DNA of 64,000 bases from Brevundimonas sp. GTDB lineage: Bacteria; Pseudomonadota; Alphaproteobacteria; Caulobacterales; Caulobacteraceae. The notes under the pieces are model-generated. The model saw only the letters and a list, made by a program, of their open reading frames with translations, was not told the DNA's origin and did no database searches. Each line of letters begins with the position of its first letter. The stretch's first letter is position 1. Below, one piece after another: positions 11,701 to 18,631 of this stretch. The position numbers were made by a program, and so were the translations under genes. The DNA lies in the NCBI GenBank assembly GCA_016742215.1, contig JACVCC010000005.1:1-64000 (forward strand). The letters run 5' to 3'.

Positions 11701-12288
11701 CTACCAGCGGCCTCCGCCACGACGGACAGGACGCATGGACGAGATCCGGTCGTTGATCCCCCAGTTCTGGAGGTTCCGGATGTCCTGGCGCACGACCTGG
11801 CAGTTGCCGCGGAAATAGGCGTCCGTGCAGACCTCCCAGTCCCCGCGCACCTGCATCGAGCTGATCGCATCGTTCATGCCCGAGTTGGCGAGGTTCGGGA
11901 TCTCCTCGTTGAAGGTGTAGGTCGCACCCCGGTAGTTGGAGTCGCGATAGACGGTGATCGAGGCCCGGCCCCAGCCGCCGCCGTTGCCCGGTCCACCCGG
12001 CCCGCCCGGATATCCGCCATTGCCCGGGCGGTCTTCGTAATCACCACGGTACGGTCCACAGACCAGAAGCCCGTTGTCATTGCGGATCTCGTAGTCGCTG
12101 CACCGGTTCAGCTGGATCGAGGTGCCGCGGATCTGGCCGTTCCGCGTCCGGCAATCGGCATAGAGCCGGCCGCGGTTGGTGTATTCGCCGCTGCACGACT
12201 GGCGGTAGTCGCCACGCGGGGCCGCCAGCGGGGAGATTTCCTGCCCGCCCGACATCAACGCCACCGCCGCAAGGGTTTCGATAAACAT
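11701..12288 (-). CDS. Secreted CVNH plus beta/gamma-crystallin domain protein
   Basis: The 195-residue product seems to hold two small all-beta domains. Residues about 27-77 match the CVNH (cyanovirin-N homology) pattern: SC, then ADCRTRNGQ, then TSIQLNRC, then NDNGLLVC, with four cysteines. A Gly/Pro-rich linker (GNGGYPGGPGGPGNGGG) leads to a beta/gamma-crystallin-like domain with ITVYRDSNYRGATYTF and a second motif half ending in ISSMRPV. CVNH domains often bind sugars and crystallin domains often bind calcium, so a cell-surface or matrix lectin is plausible. I start at the ATG at 12288, which has GGAG upstream; a GTG at 12321 would add a more basic signal sequence. Confidence 0.78.
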   Translation of the reverse strand: MFIETLAAVALMSGGQEISPLAAPRGDYRQSCSGEYTNRGRLYADCRTRNGQIRGTSIQLNRCSDYEIRNDNGLLVCGPYRGDYEDRPGNGGYPGGPGGPGNGGGWGRASITVYRDSNYRGATYTFNEEIPNLANSGMNDAISSMQVRGDWEVCTDAYFRGNCQVVRQDIRNLQNWGINDRISSMRPVRRGGGRW

Positions 12289-12395
12289 GAGGGTCTCCTC
12301 CCGCTTCGCTCCAGACCGCACAACGCGTCTGTGAGGCCAGTGTTCATCTCCTCGATGAACCTTTGCTGTACGGTGTTGTCGGACTTCGTTTCTTT

Positions 12396-12427
12396 TTGTC
12401 GCGTTTTCTCGCGAATGGGCCTATATC
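12396..12427 (+). promoter_or_regulatory. Possible trcR promoter
   Basis: TTGTCGC (12396-12402) and CCTATATC (12420-12427) resemble the two halves of the Caulobacter housekeeping promoter, but the spacer of 17 bases between these blocks is longer than usual. It lies about 100 bases upstream of trcR in the divergent spacer. This is a weak call. Confidence 0.25.
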
Positions 12428-12524
12428 CTGAGCATCCGCGCCCGGCCGAAAGGTCGGGCGCCGTCGTATCCGGAACCCGCCGGGCCGTGCGCCTGGCCGG
12501 GCTGAACAAGAAGCGAAGACGCCC

Positions 12525-13202
12525 ATGACCGACATTCTGATGCCCAAGGCCACCGCCGTCTGGATGGTCGACAACACCTCGCTGACCTTCGAGCAGATCG
12601 CCGATTTCTGCGGCCTGCACCCGCTGGAAGTGCGCGGCATCGCCGACGGCGACGTGGCCCGCGACATCCGTGGCGTCGACCCGATCACCGGAGGCCAGCT
12701 GACCCGAGAGGAACTGGACAAGGCCCAGGCCGACTCCGAATACCGCATGAAGGCGGTCGTCAGCCGTCACGCCGAGCTGTTGAAGTCGGCCAAGCCGGCG
12801 CCGCGCTACACCCCCGTGTCGCGCCGTCAGGACCGTCCGGACGCCATCGCCTGGTTCGTGCGCAACCACCCCGAGGTGACCGACGCCCAGATTTCCAAGC
12901 TGCTGGGCACCACCAAGGCCACCATCGAAACCGTGCGTAACCGCACCCACTGGAACTCGGCCAACATCAAGCCTGTCGATCCGGTGACCCTGGGTCTCGT
13001 CGGCCAACTGCAGCTGGACGAAGTGGTGCGCAAGGCCGCCGAGAAGAAGGCGAAGGACGACGCCAAGCGCGGCGGCCCGACCCTGCAGGCCGCCGACGCC
13101 CCGGCCGAGGACGTCGTGGTCGAGGAAGAATTCGTGCCGGAAGAACGCGAGCGCCGCGGCGCCGAGCCGACCGCCGAGTCGGTCTTCGGTACGCGCGACT
13201 GA
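12525..13202 (+). CDS. trcR: Cell-cycle transcriptional regulator TrcR (DUF1013)
   Basis: The 225-residue protein belongs to the DUF1013 family, called TrcR in alphaproteobacteria. The N-terminal part (VDNTSLTFEQIADFCGLHPLEV) and a middle part (HPEVTDAQISKLLGTTKATI) both look like helix-turn-helix units, which fits DNA binding. The C terminus is charged and acidic and probably disordered. In Caulobacter the homologue is conserved with the CtrA/GcrA network. It is a single gene with a strong terminator, lying between the divergent CVNH gene and a convergent DUF465 gene. The family call is secure; the regulatory role is from knowledge of relatives. Confidence 0.88.
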   Translation: MTDILMPKATAVWMVDNTSLTFEQIADFCGLHPLEVRGIADGDVARDIRGVDPITGGQLTREELDKAQADSEYRMKAVVSRHAELLKSAKPAPRYTPVSRRQDRPDAIAWFVRNHPEVTDAQISKLLGTTKATIETVRNRTHWNSANIKPVDPVTLGLVGQLQLDEVVRKAAEKKAKDDAKRGGPTLQAADAPAEDVVVEEEFVPEERERRGAEPTAESVFGTRD

Positions 13203-13233
13203 TCTGATCCTGCTCAGAAGAGGGCGAAATAAA

Positions 13234-13265
13234 AACGGCCCCGGAGAGCGATCTCCGGGGCCGTT
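13234..13265. terminator. Strong terminator between trcR and DUF465 gene
   Basis: AACGGCCCCGGAGA (13234-13247) pairs perfectly with TCTCCGGGGCCGTT (13252-13265) around loop GCGA. An A-run precedes the stem and a short T-run follows it, so it may act in both directions for the convergent genes. Confidence 0.9.
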
Positions 13266-13287
13266 TCCCATTCAGATGGATGTGTCG

Positions 13288-13458
13288 TCAGGGGCGGGCT
13301 TCAAGGCTGGAGATTTCTTCCTTCAGCCTGAGCTTACGCTGCTTGAGCTCCCTTACGCGAAGCGTGTCCGACGAAGGGTGGGCCATCTCTCGCTGGATGA
13401 TCTCATCCAGACTGCGATGACGGTTTCCCAGTTCGCGGATCCGAGCTTCGATACTCAT
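13288..13458 (-). CDS. DUF465/YdcH family small coiled-coil protein
   Basis: A 56-residue cytosolic protein with the DUF465 pattern: IRELGNRHRSLDEIIQREM, a short turn with HPSSD, then RVRELKQRKLRLKEEISSL. The family forms two-helix coiled-coil hairpins of unknown function. I chose the ATG at 13458 (MSIEARI) because GGAGG stands nine bases upstream; a longer frame with an ATG at 13473 has no such site. A second DUF465 gene lies 1.2 kb away at 14690, on the other strand. Confidence 0.87.
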   Translation of the reverse strand: MSIEARIRELGNRHRSLDEIIQREMAHPSSDTLRVRELKQRKLRLKEEISSLEARP

Positions 13459-13574
13459 GGCTTGCGCCTCCATGTCTAAGGGACCACTAGAGTGAGCGCC
13501 CGGCTTGACCGCCTGTAGAATCACATTCCGGTGAGGCTGGCGGCCCTCCGGACCGCACGACCCTGGAGCCCGAA

Positions 13575-14189
13575 TTGGCCGAAGATGTGAACGGAGCTGT
13601 ACGGAACCCGTCGCGACGCCTTGTCGTGGGAATTTCCGGAGCGTCCGGCGTGACTTACGGTGTCCGCGTCCTCGACGCCCTCAGGGAACTTGAGGTCGAG
13701 AGCCACCTGGTGGTGAGCCGCGCAGCCCTGCTCACTTTGTCGCAGGAAACCGACCTCTCCGCAGACGACCTGACGGCGAAGGCGGACGTGGTCCACAAGC
13801 TGAACGACGTCGGCGCCACGATCGCCTCCGGCTCGTTCCGCACCATGGGCATGATCATTGCCCCCTGTTCGGTGCGGACCATGGGCGAGATCGCCACCGG
13901 CGTGACCACCACCCTGCTGACCCGCGCCGCCGACGTGGCGCTGAAAGAGCGTCGGCCGCTGGTCTTGATGGTGCGCGAGACGCCTTTCCATCTGGGTCAT
14001 CTGCGGACCATGACCGCCTTGGCCGAGATGGGCGCGACCATCGCCCCGCCCCTGCCCGCCTTCTACGCCCGGCCGAAGACTATCGAGGAGATGGTGGACC
14101 AGTCCGTCGGCCGCGCGCTGGACGTCTTCGGCCTCGACTGGGCCGCCGTGAAGCGTTGGGACGGCCTCAAGGGCCCGGCCGTCGAATGA
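13575..14189 (+). CDS. ubiX: Flavin prenyltransferase UbiX
   Basis: UbiX attaches a dimethylallyl group to FMN, making the prenylated flavin used by the UbiD decarboxylase in ubiquinone synthesis. The Rossmann-like fold is shown by VVGISGASGVTYG near residues 17-29, the FMN-binding IIAPCSVRTMGEIATG near the middle, and RETPFHLGHLRTM. The 204 residues match the family. The start is a TTG with GGAG six bases before it; a GTG four codons later is possible. Its stop overlaps the next gene's start (ATGA), so the two are translationally coupled. A COQ9 homologue 3 kb away is also linked to ubiquinone. Confidence 0.95.
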   Translation: MAEDVNGAVRNPSRRLVVGISGASGVTYGVRVLDALRELEVESHLVVSRAALLTLSQETDLSADDLTAKADVVHKLNDVGATIASGSFRTMGMIIAPCSVRTMGEIATGVTTTLLTRAADVALKERRPLVLMVRETPFHLGHLRTMTALAEMGATIAPPLPAFYARPKTIEEMVDQSVGRALDVFGLDWAAVKRWDGLKGPAVE

Positions 14190-14650
14190 CTCTCTGGGAC
14201 TGGTCGCTTCGCGCCTGGGCCGCGCCCGGCGTCTCCCTCGCCGCCCTCGATCTGCAGGACGCACAGGCTCAGTGCATCCCGCTGCTGCTCTGGGCCGCCT
14301 GGGCCGCGCAGACCGGCCGTCCGGCCGGTCAGGATGAGATCGAGGCCGCCGCCGACACAGCCCGCGTCTGGCACGACACCACCATCGCGCCCCTGCGGCA
14401 GGTGCGGCGGGCGATGAAATCCCGCATTCCCGACATGGACGATGCCGCCCGCGAGGCCGTGCGCGAAGGCATCAAGGCCGTCGAACTGCAGACCGAGCGC
14501 CATCTGCTGGAAGCGCTGGACGCCCTGACCCCTGCCGGATCCGGCGCCCCGCGGCCCGTCCTGCCCGCCCTCGTCGCAGCCTCGCGCGAGTGGTCGTCAG
14601 TCACGCCCCGCACCGCGCTTTCACTGTTCGCCGACCGCCTTCCGGCCTGA
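14186..14650 (+). CDS. TIGR02444-like conserved protein
   Basis: A 154-residue protein whose start (LWDWSLRAWAAPGVSLAALDLQD) and following QCIPLLLWAAWAA match the small alphaproteobacterial TIGR02444 family. It appears helical and soluble, and no catalytic motif is visible. The ATG overlaps the ubiX stop by four bases. The coupling suggests joint expression with ubiX, but no role in ubiquinone synthesis is known to me. Confidence 0.8.
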   Translation: MTLWDWSLRAWAAPGVSLAALDLQDAQAQCIPLLLWAAWAAQTGRPAGQDEIEAAADTARVWHDTTIAPLRQVRRAMKSRIPDMDDAAREAVREGIKAVELQTERHLLEALDALTPAGSGAPRPVLPALVAASREWSSVTPRTALSLFADRLPA

Positions 14651-14689
14651 CGCGACGCGCGCTATAAGCACCGCCGTCCGGGGCCTGAC

Positions 14690-14914
14690 ATGAACGACGA
14701 CGAACCGTTTCTGACTGAGGAAGAGCTGGCGCTTCACGCCCGGCTGAAGGAGCTCCAGCAGGAGCATGCCGATCTCGACGCCTCGATCGAGGCGCTGTCG
14801 CACATGCCTATTCCCGATCAGCTGATGATCGCGCGGATCAAGCGCAAGAAGCTGACCCTGCGCGACGAGATCGTGAAGATCGAGGCCCGGATCCTGCCGG
14901 ACATCATCGCCTGA
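14690..14914 (+). CDS. DUF465/YdcH family small protein
   Basis: A 74-residue protein with a helical hairpin: LKELQQEHADLDASIEAL, a turn at HMPIPDQ, and MIARIKRKKLTLRDEIVKIEARI. This is the DUF465 layout. It has a short acidic N-terminal extension (NDDEPFLTEEE) that the other DUF465 protein of this window lacks. Its function is unknown. It lies 39 bases after the TIGR02444 gene and may be the last gene of that unit. Confidence 0.87.
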   Translation: MNDDEPFLTEEELALHARLKELQQEHADLDASIEALSHMPIPDQLMIARIKRKKLTLRDEIVKIEARILPDIIA

Positions 14915-14924
14915 GACCGGGGGC

Positions 14925-15497
14925 TCAGCGCCCCTTCTTGCGAACCCACATGGCGGCATCGGCTTCGGCAAGCCAGACTTCCGGATCGGCGTGGCCGGCA
15001 TAGGCTCGCACGCCGAACGAACCGCCCAGCCCGGCCTCCGCGCCTTCCCATGCGAACGGTTCCGCCTCGAGCGCCGCCGCCAGCCGGCGCGCCTTCTCGC
15101 GCCCCTCGTCCAGACCTGCGTTGAGCATCAGCAGGCCAAACTCGTCGCCGCCCAGACGGCCGACGGCGTCGGATTCCCGCAGATTGCCCTTCATCAGCTC
15201 CGCGACATGCACCAGGGCTGCGTCGCCGGCGGCATGACCAAGCCGGTCATTCACGCCCTTGAAGCCGTCCAGATCCAGATACAGCAGCACCGCCGGCGTC
15301 TCATGGCGCTGGCTGAAGGCCATGGCGCTCTTCATCGCGGCGATGAAGCCGCGCCGGTTCAACGTCGGCGTCAGGACGTCGTGATCCGCCGCCGCCTCGG
15401 CCGTTTCGGCGCGGACGCGCAGCTGCTCGATCTCGGCGCGCAGGCGCTCGATCTCGGCGAACGGGTCGATCAGGGCCGCGTTGGTCACGGGCGTCAA
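14925..15497 (-). CDS. GGDEF-domain protein, probable diguanylate cyclase
   Basis: The 190-residue cytosolic protein has a short coiled coil (IERLRAEIEQLRVRAETAEAA) followed by a single GGDEF domain. The substrate half is present as YLDLDGFKGVND, and the active loop reads LGGDEF, an intact A-site, so synthesis of cyclic di-GMP from two GTP is expected. There is no evident RxxD inhibitory site in the usual place before GGDEF (LRESDAVGR). The start is a TTG with GGGAG five bases upstream; a GTG three codons later is possible. The coiled coil probably drives dimerisation. No sensor domain is fused, so the input signal is unknown. Confidence 0.88.
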   Translation of the reverse strand: MTPVTNAALIDPFAEIERLRAEIEQLRVRAETAEAAADHDVLTPTLNRRGFIAAMKSAMAFSQRHETPAVLLYLDLDGFKGVNDRLGHAAGDAALVHVAELMKGNLRESDAVGRLGGDEFGLLMLNAGLDEGREKARRLAAALEAEPFAWEGAEAGLGGSFGVRAYAGHADPEVWLAEADAAMWVRKKGR

Positions 15498-15613
15498 ACA
15501 GGCTCCCCGGCCGGCGACTCAACACGTCCGACCTGTCGCGAGCCTAACGCGGTCGGTTGCGGGCGCAACGCGAGTCCTGTATCGCGCCGCTTTCCGCGAG
15601 AAAGGGTGGCTCG

Positions 15614-16105
15614 ATGGCGACCGAATCCCCGCCGGTGGCGATCATCATGGGCAGTCGTTCGGACTGGCCGACCATGAAACACGCCGCCGACACGCTCGAC
15701 CGGCTCGGCGTGGCCTGGGATGCGAAGGTCGTCAGCGCCCACCGCACGCCCCAGCGACTGGTCGAGTTCTCGACCGGCGCGAAGGCAGCGGGTTTCAAGG
15801 TCATCATCGCCGGCGCTGGCGGCGCAGCCCACCTGCCCGGCATGGCCGCCTCGATGACCGAACTGCCGGTGCTCGGCGTTCCGGTCCAGTCAAAGGCGCT
15901 CAAGGGCCTCGATAGCCTGCTCTCCATCGTCCAGATGCCCGGCGGCATCCCCGTGGCGACCCTGGCCATCGGAGAGGCCGGCGCGAAGAATGCGGGCATC
16001 CTCGCCGCCCAGATCCTGGCCCTGAACGATCCGGTGCTGGCCGGCCGCCTCCAGGCCTTCCGCGAGGCCCAGACCGAGTCGGTACACGAGACGGTCGAGG
16101 ACTGA
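15614..16105 (+). CDS. purE: N5-carboxyaminoimidazole ribonucleotide mutase
   Basis: PurE converts N5-CAIR to CAIR in purine synthesis. The class I signature is visible: [12 protein letters not shown] near the N terminus, the catalytic His in SAHRTP, and the conserved [11 protein letters not shown]. The 163 residues are the usual size. The ATG at 15614 has a purine-rich site before it. The purK start follows directly after its stop with no gap, so the pair is one operon. Identification is secure. Confidence 0.97.
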   Translation: MATESPPVAIIMGSRSDWPTMKHAADTLDRLGVAWDAKVVSAHRTPQRLVEFSTGAKAAGFKVIIAGAGGAAHLPGMAASMTELPVLGVPVQSKALKGLDSLLSIVQMPGGIPVATLAIGEAGAKNAGILAAQILALNDPVLAGRLQAFREAQTESVHETVED

Positions 16106-17185
16106 GTGGCTTCCCTTCCCCTGCCTCCCGGTTCGACCATCGGCATCCTCGGCGGGGGACAGCTGGGCCGTATGCTCAGCCAGGCCGCCTCGCGCCTCGG
16201 TTTCAACGTCATCATCCTCGACCCGGAGGAAGGCTCCCCGGCCGCGCGCGTCTCGCAGCACCAACTGGTGGCCGCCTATGACGACCCGGACGCCCTGTCG
16301 GTGCTTGGACGCATCTCGCAGGCCGTGACCTTCGAGTTCGAGAACGTGCCCGCCGCCTCGGTCGCGGCTCTGGCCGAAGGCGGCGCCGAAGTCGCCCCGG
16401 GCCCCAAGGCGCTCGCCGCCGCCCAGGATCGCGTCGACGAAAAGACCTTCCTGAACAGCGTCGGCGCCACCACCGTCGATTTCGCGCCGGTCGACAGCGT
16501 CGAGGACCTGACGGCCGCGCTGGAACGCCTCGGCGCCCCCGCTCTGCTGAAGACCCGACGTGAGGGTTACGACGGCAAGGGGCAGGTGTGGGTGAAGTCC
16601 GCCGACCAGGCCGCCGAAGCCTGGGCCGCCATCGGCGAACGCCCGGCCATTCTCGAGGCGAAAGCCGCCTTTACCCGCGAACTGTCGGTCATCGCCGCCC
16701 GTGGCCGGGATGGTCAGGTCGCCGTCTATCCGCTGGGCGAGAATATTCACAAGGGCGGCGTCCTGAAGACCACCCTCGCCCCGGCCGATGTCGATGCGAA
16801 AACCGAGACCCGCGCGAAGGAGATCGCCACGGCGATCCTCAACGGCCTCGACTACGTCGGCGTGCTGGGCGTCGAGCTGTTCGACCTCGGAAACGGCGTG
16901 CTGCTGGTCAACGAGATCGCCCCGCGCGTTCACAACACCGGCCACTGGACCCAGGACGGCTGCGTCTGCGACCAGTTCGAACAGCACATCCGCGCCGTCG
17001 CCGGCTGGCCTCTGGGTCCGACCGAAGCCCACTTCCGCGTCGAGATGACCAACCTGCTGGGCGACGAGGTCAACCAGTGGCAGACCCTCGCCGCCGAACC
17101 CGACGCCCGCCTGCATCTCTACGGCAAGGCGGAGGCGCGTCCGGGCCGGAAGATGGCGCATGTGAACCGGGTGAAGCGGCTGTAG
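16106..17185 (+). CDS. purK: 5-(carboxyamino)imidazole ribonucleotide synthase
   Basis: PurK makes N5-CAIR from AIR, bicarbonate and ATP, the step before PurE. It is an ATP-grasp enzyme: the N-terminal fold has GILGGGQLGRMLSQAA, the ATP lid region has LLKTRREGYDGKGQ, and the metal-binding end reads NEIAPRVHNTGHWT. The 359 residues fit the family. The start is a GTG immediately after the purE stop (TGAGTG), so translation is coupled. A hairpin follows the stop and separates it from the convergent COQ9 gene. Confidence 0.97.
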   Translation: MASLPLPPGSTIGILGGGQLGRMLSQAASRLGFNVIILDPEEGSPAARVSQHQLVAAYDDPDALSVLGRISQAVTFEFENVPAASVAALAEGGAEVAPGPKALAAAQDRVDEKTFLNSVGATTVDFAPVDSVEDLTAALERLGAPALLKTRREGYDGKGQVWVKSADQAAEAWAAIGERPAILEAKAAFTRELSVIAARGRDGQVAVYPLGENIHKGGVLKTTLAPADVDAKTETRAKEIATAILNGLDYVGVLGVELFDLGNGVLLVNEIAPRVHNTGHWTQDGCVCDQFEQHIRAVAGWPLGPTEAHFRVEMTNLLGDEVNQWQTLAAEPDARLHLYGKAEARPGRKMAHVNRVKRL

Positions 17186-17193
17186 AGCTAACC

Positions 17194-17214
17194 CCCTCTC
17201 CCATTGGGAGAGGG
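17194..17214. terminator. Perfect hairpin between convergent purK and COQ9 genes
   Basis: CCCTCTCCC (17194-17202) pairs with GGGAGAGGG (17206-17214) around ATT. It lacks a T-run, but its place between convergent stop codons fits a bidirectional end structure. This pair of arms is also a common dispersed intergenic repeat in GC-rich alphaproteobacteria, as far as I recall. Confidence 0.55.
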
Positions 17215-17217
17215 ATG

Positions 17218-17874
17218 TTACCCCGCCTTCGCCCCGTACCGCATCCGGCTCAGCGCGTCCGTCATCTTGCGGAGCGGGGCGTCGAAGTCCTTGCCGGCTT
17301 TCCATTTCTCGAACGCCATGACGTTCTCGATGCGGGCGGCGACGAAGGCTTCGGCCGGCTCACGGCCATCGAACCAGCGCATGGTCAGCGCCGGGATCAG
17401 GATGCCCGACAGGATGGTGCGCTTGGAATAGTGGTTCCAGTCGGTGGCGGTGTCCCCGGCCCAGTTCCACAGCAGGTCGGAGGTCTCCCACACCAGCTTC
17501 AGGCCCAGATCGGCATTGGTCGGCAGAGCCAGGAAAGCAGCGCATTTGCGCGTGGCGTCCAGATCCTCTGCCCCGGCCTCCATGCGGGCGGACAGGGCGC
17601 GGGCGATTCGCTCACGGATCTTGAGGGTGGCCGGATCGACCTCGGACAGCGTCGCCATGGCCCGGTCGTCGTGCCGGCGGGACAGCAGGGCGGCGAGATC
17701 GCGCGCGCCGTTGGGCAGCAGCAATTCCTCGTCCCCGATCGACAGGCCGTTGTCCTCGCAGGCCGCCCGGACCATGCGCGCATTCCAGCCCAGCACGGGC
17801 GCGCGGCGGATCGCGGCGTCCAGCACCGCCTGCTCCATCGTGTCCGCCCAATCGGGTTCCGGGGTCTGTGTCAT
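17218..17874 (-). CDS. COQ9-like ubiquinone biosynthesis protein
   Basis: The 218-residue protein resembles COQ9, a lipid-binding TetR-like fold that in eukaryotes presents ubiquinone precursors to COQ7. The N terminus looks like the helix-turn-helix part of TetR proteins, and the family segment LVWETSDLLWNWAGDTATDWNHYSKRT, quoted here only in part as WNWAGDTATDWNHYSKR, is highly characteristic. The C-terminal amphipathic helix used by COQ9 for membrane contact may be FVAARIENVMAFEKWK. In alphaproteobacteria a role in ubiquinone synthesis is likely but mostly inferred. It is convergent with purK. Confidence 0.88.
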   Translation of the reverse strand: MTQTPEPDWADTMEQAVLDAAIRRAPVLGWNARMVRAACEDNGLSIGDEELLLPNGARDLAALLSRRHDDRAMATLSEVDPATLKIRERIARALSARMEAGAEDLDATRKCAAFLALPTNADLGLKLVWETSDLLWNWAGDTATDWNHYSKRTILSGILIPALTMRWFDGREPAEAFVAARIENVMAFEKWKAGKDFDAPLRKMTDALSRMRYGAKAG

Positions 17875-18061
17875 GGGTGCAGCATAAGCCCGTCGCGCGG
17901 GCGTTTCGAGCCTTCACAATGTGCCGCGACGATCTGGACAGGCCGGGTCGGCTCGTGTATCAGCCCGCCTTCACTCGCGGACCCCGGTCCGGGAGCACGA
18001 GTTTTATTTGTCTGCCCGTCTCCCTCACAGGACGCGGCGGGCGGCCAAAGGAGAGTTTCAC

Positions 18062-18298
18062 CTGGTTCAGATTTTCGTCCGCGACAACAACGTCGATCAG
18101 GCCCTGAAGGCCCTGAAGAAGAAGATGCAGCGCGAAGGCAGCTTCCGTGAAATGAAGCGCCACGTGCACTACGAAAAGCCGTCGGAAAAGCGCGCTCGCC
18201 AGAAGGCTGAAGCCGTTCGCCGCGCTCGCAAGCTGGCCCGCAAGCGCGCCCAGCGCGAAGGCCTGCTGCCGGCTCCGAAGCCGCGCTCGCCCCGGTAA
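18062..18298 (+). CDS. rpsU: 30S ribosomal protein S21, with a CTG start codon
   Basis: S21 is a small basic protein of the 30S platform, near the anti-Shine-Dalgarno end of 16S rRNA. The sequence [20 protein letters not shown] and the following REGSFREMK are the family core. The Arg/Lys-rich tail ([15 protein letters not shown]) is typical of alphaproteobacteria. There is no ATG, GTG or TTG in frame at the expected place. The strong site AAAGGAG at 18048-18054 lies seven bases before CTG at 18062, so translation most likely starts there, giving 78 residues. The gene has its own strong terminator. Confidence 0.93.
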   Translation: MVQIFVRDNNVDQALKALKKKMQREGSFREMKRHVHYEKPSEKRARQKAEAVRRARKLARKRAQREGLLPAPKPRSPR

Positions 18299-18323
18299 GA
18301 CCGGGCCGAAAGGCTGAAAGATC

Positions 18324-18356
18324 AAAGGGCCGCTTCTCCGGAAGCGGCCCTTTTTC
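18324..18356 (+). terminator. Rho-independent terminator of rpsU
   Basis: AAAGGGCCGCTTC (18324-18336) pairs with GAAGCGGCCCTTT (18341-18353) around TCCG, followed by more T residues. It is a textbook terminator 26 bases after the rpsU stop. Confidence 0.93.
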
Positions 18357-18440
18357 TATGCCCTGTCGGTGCGACGTACGGCCGCCTTCACGAACGCCCG
18401 CCCCGGATGCAACCTTCGCGTGATCAACTCCGGAGGTTCC

Positions 18441-18572
18441 ATGCAGGATCGCGCACTGAAGCTTCTGCTCGTCGTCGGCGGTCTGGTTATCGTCACATCG
18501 GCGATCGGCATCCTGACGGCTCCCCTGATCGTGCGCCTGCTGACCGGCTCCTTCCACGGCGTCGCCGGATAA
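18441..18572 (+). CDS. Small single-pass membrane protein (43 residues)
   Basis: The peptide reads MQDRALKLLLVVGGLVIVTS and continues AIGILTAPLIVRLLTGSFHG, so almost the whole protein is one hydrophobic helix with a positive N terminus. CGGAGG stands a few bases before the ATG and a terminator follows, which supports a real gene. I do not recognise the family. A regulatory or structural micropeptide of the inner membrane is possible. It sits between rpsU and the convergent ABC transporter genes. Confidence 0.72.
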   Translation: MQDRALKLLLVVGGLVIVTSAIGILTAPLIVRLLTGSFHGVAG

Positions 18573-18576
18573 GGAA

Positions 18577-18607
18577 AGGGCCGCCCCGACGGTGTCGGAA
18601 CGGCCCT
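18577..18607. terminator. Hairpin terminator between micropeptide and convergent ABC permease
   Basis: AGGGCCG (18577-18583) pairs with CGGCCCT (18601-18607), and an inner CGAC/GTCG stem adds to it. There is no long T-run. It probably acts on both convergent units. Confidence 0.65.
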
Positions 18608-18631
18608 CGCAGACGACAGGGGCTCCCCGCC

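Noticed and set aside
12331..12528. 65-codon frame in the trcR leader
   Set aside because: It lacks a ribosome-binding site and a recognisable pattern, ends in a basic low-complexity tail and runs into the trcR start.
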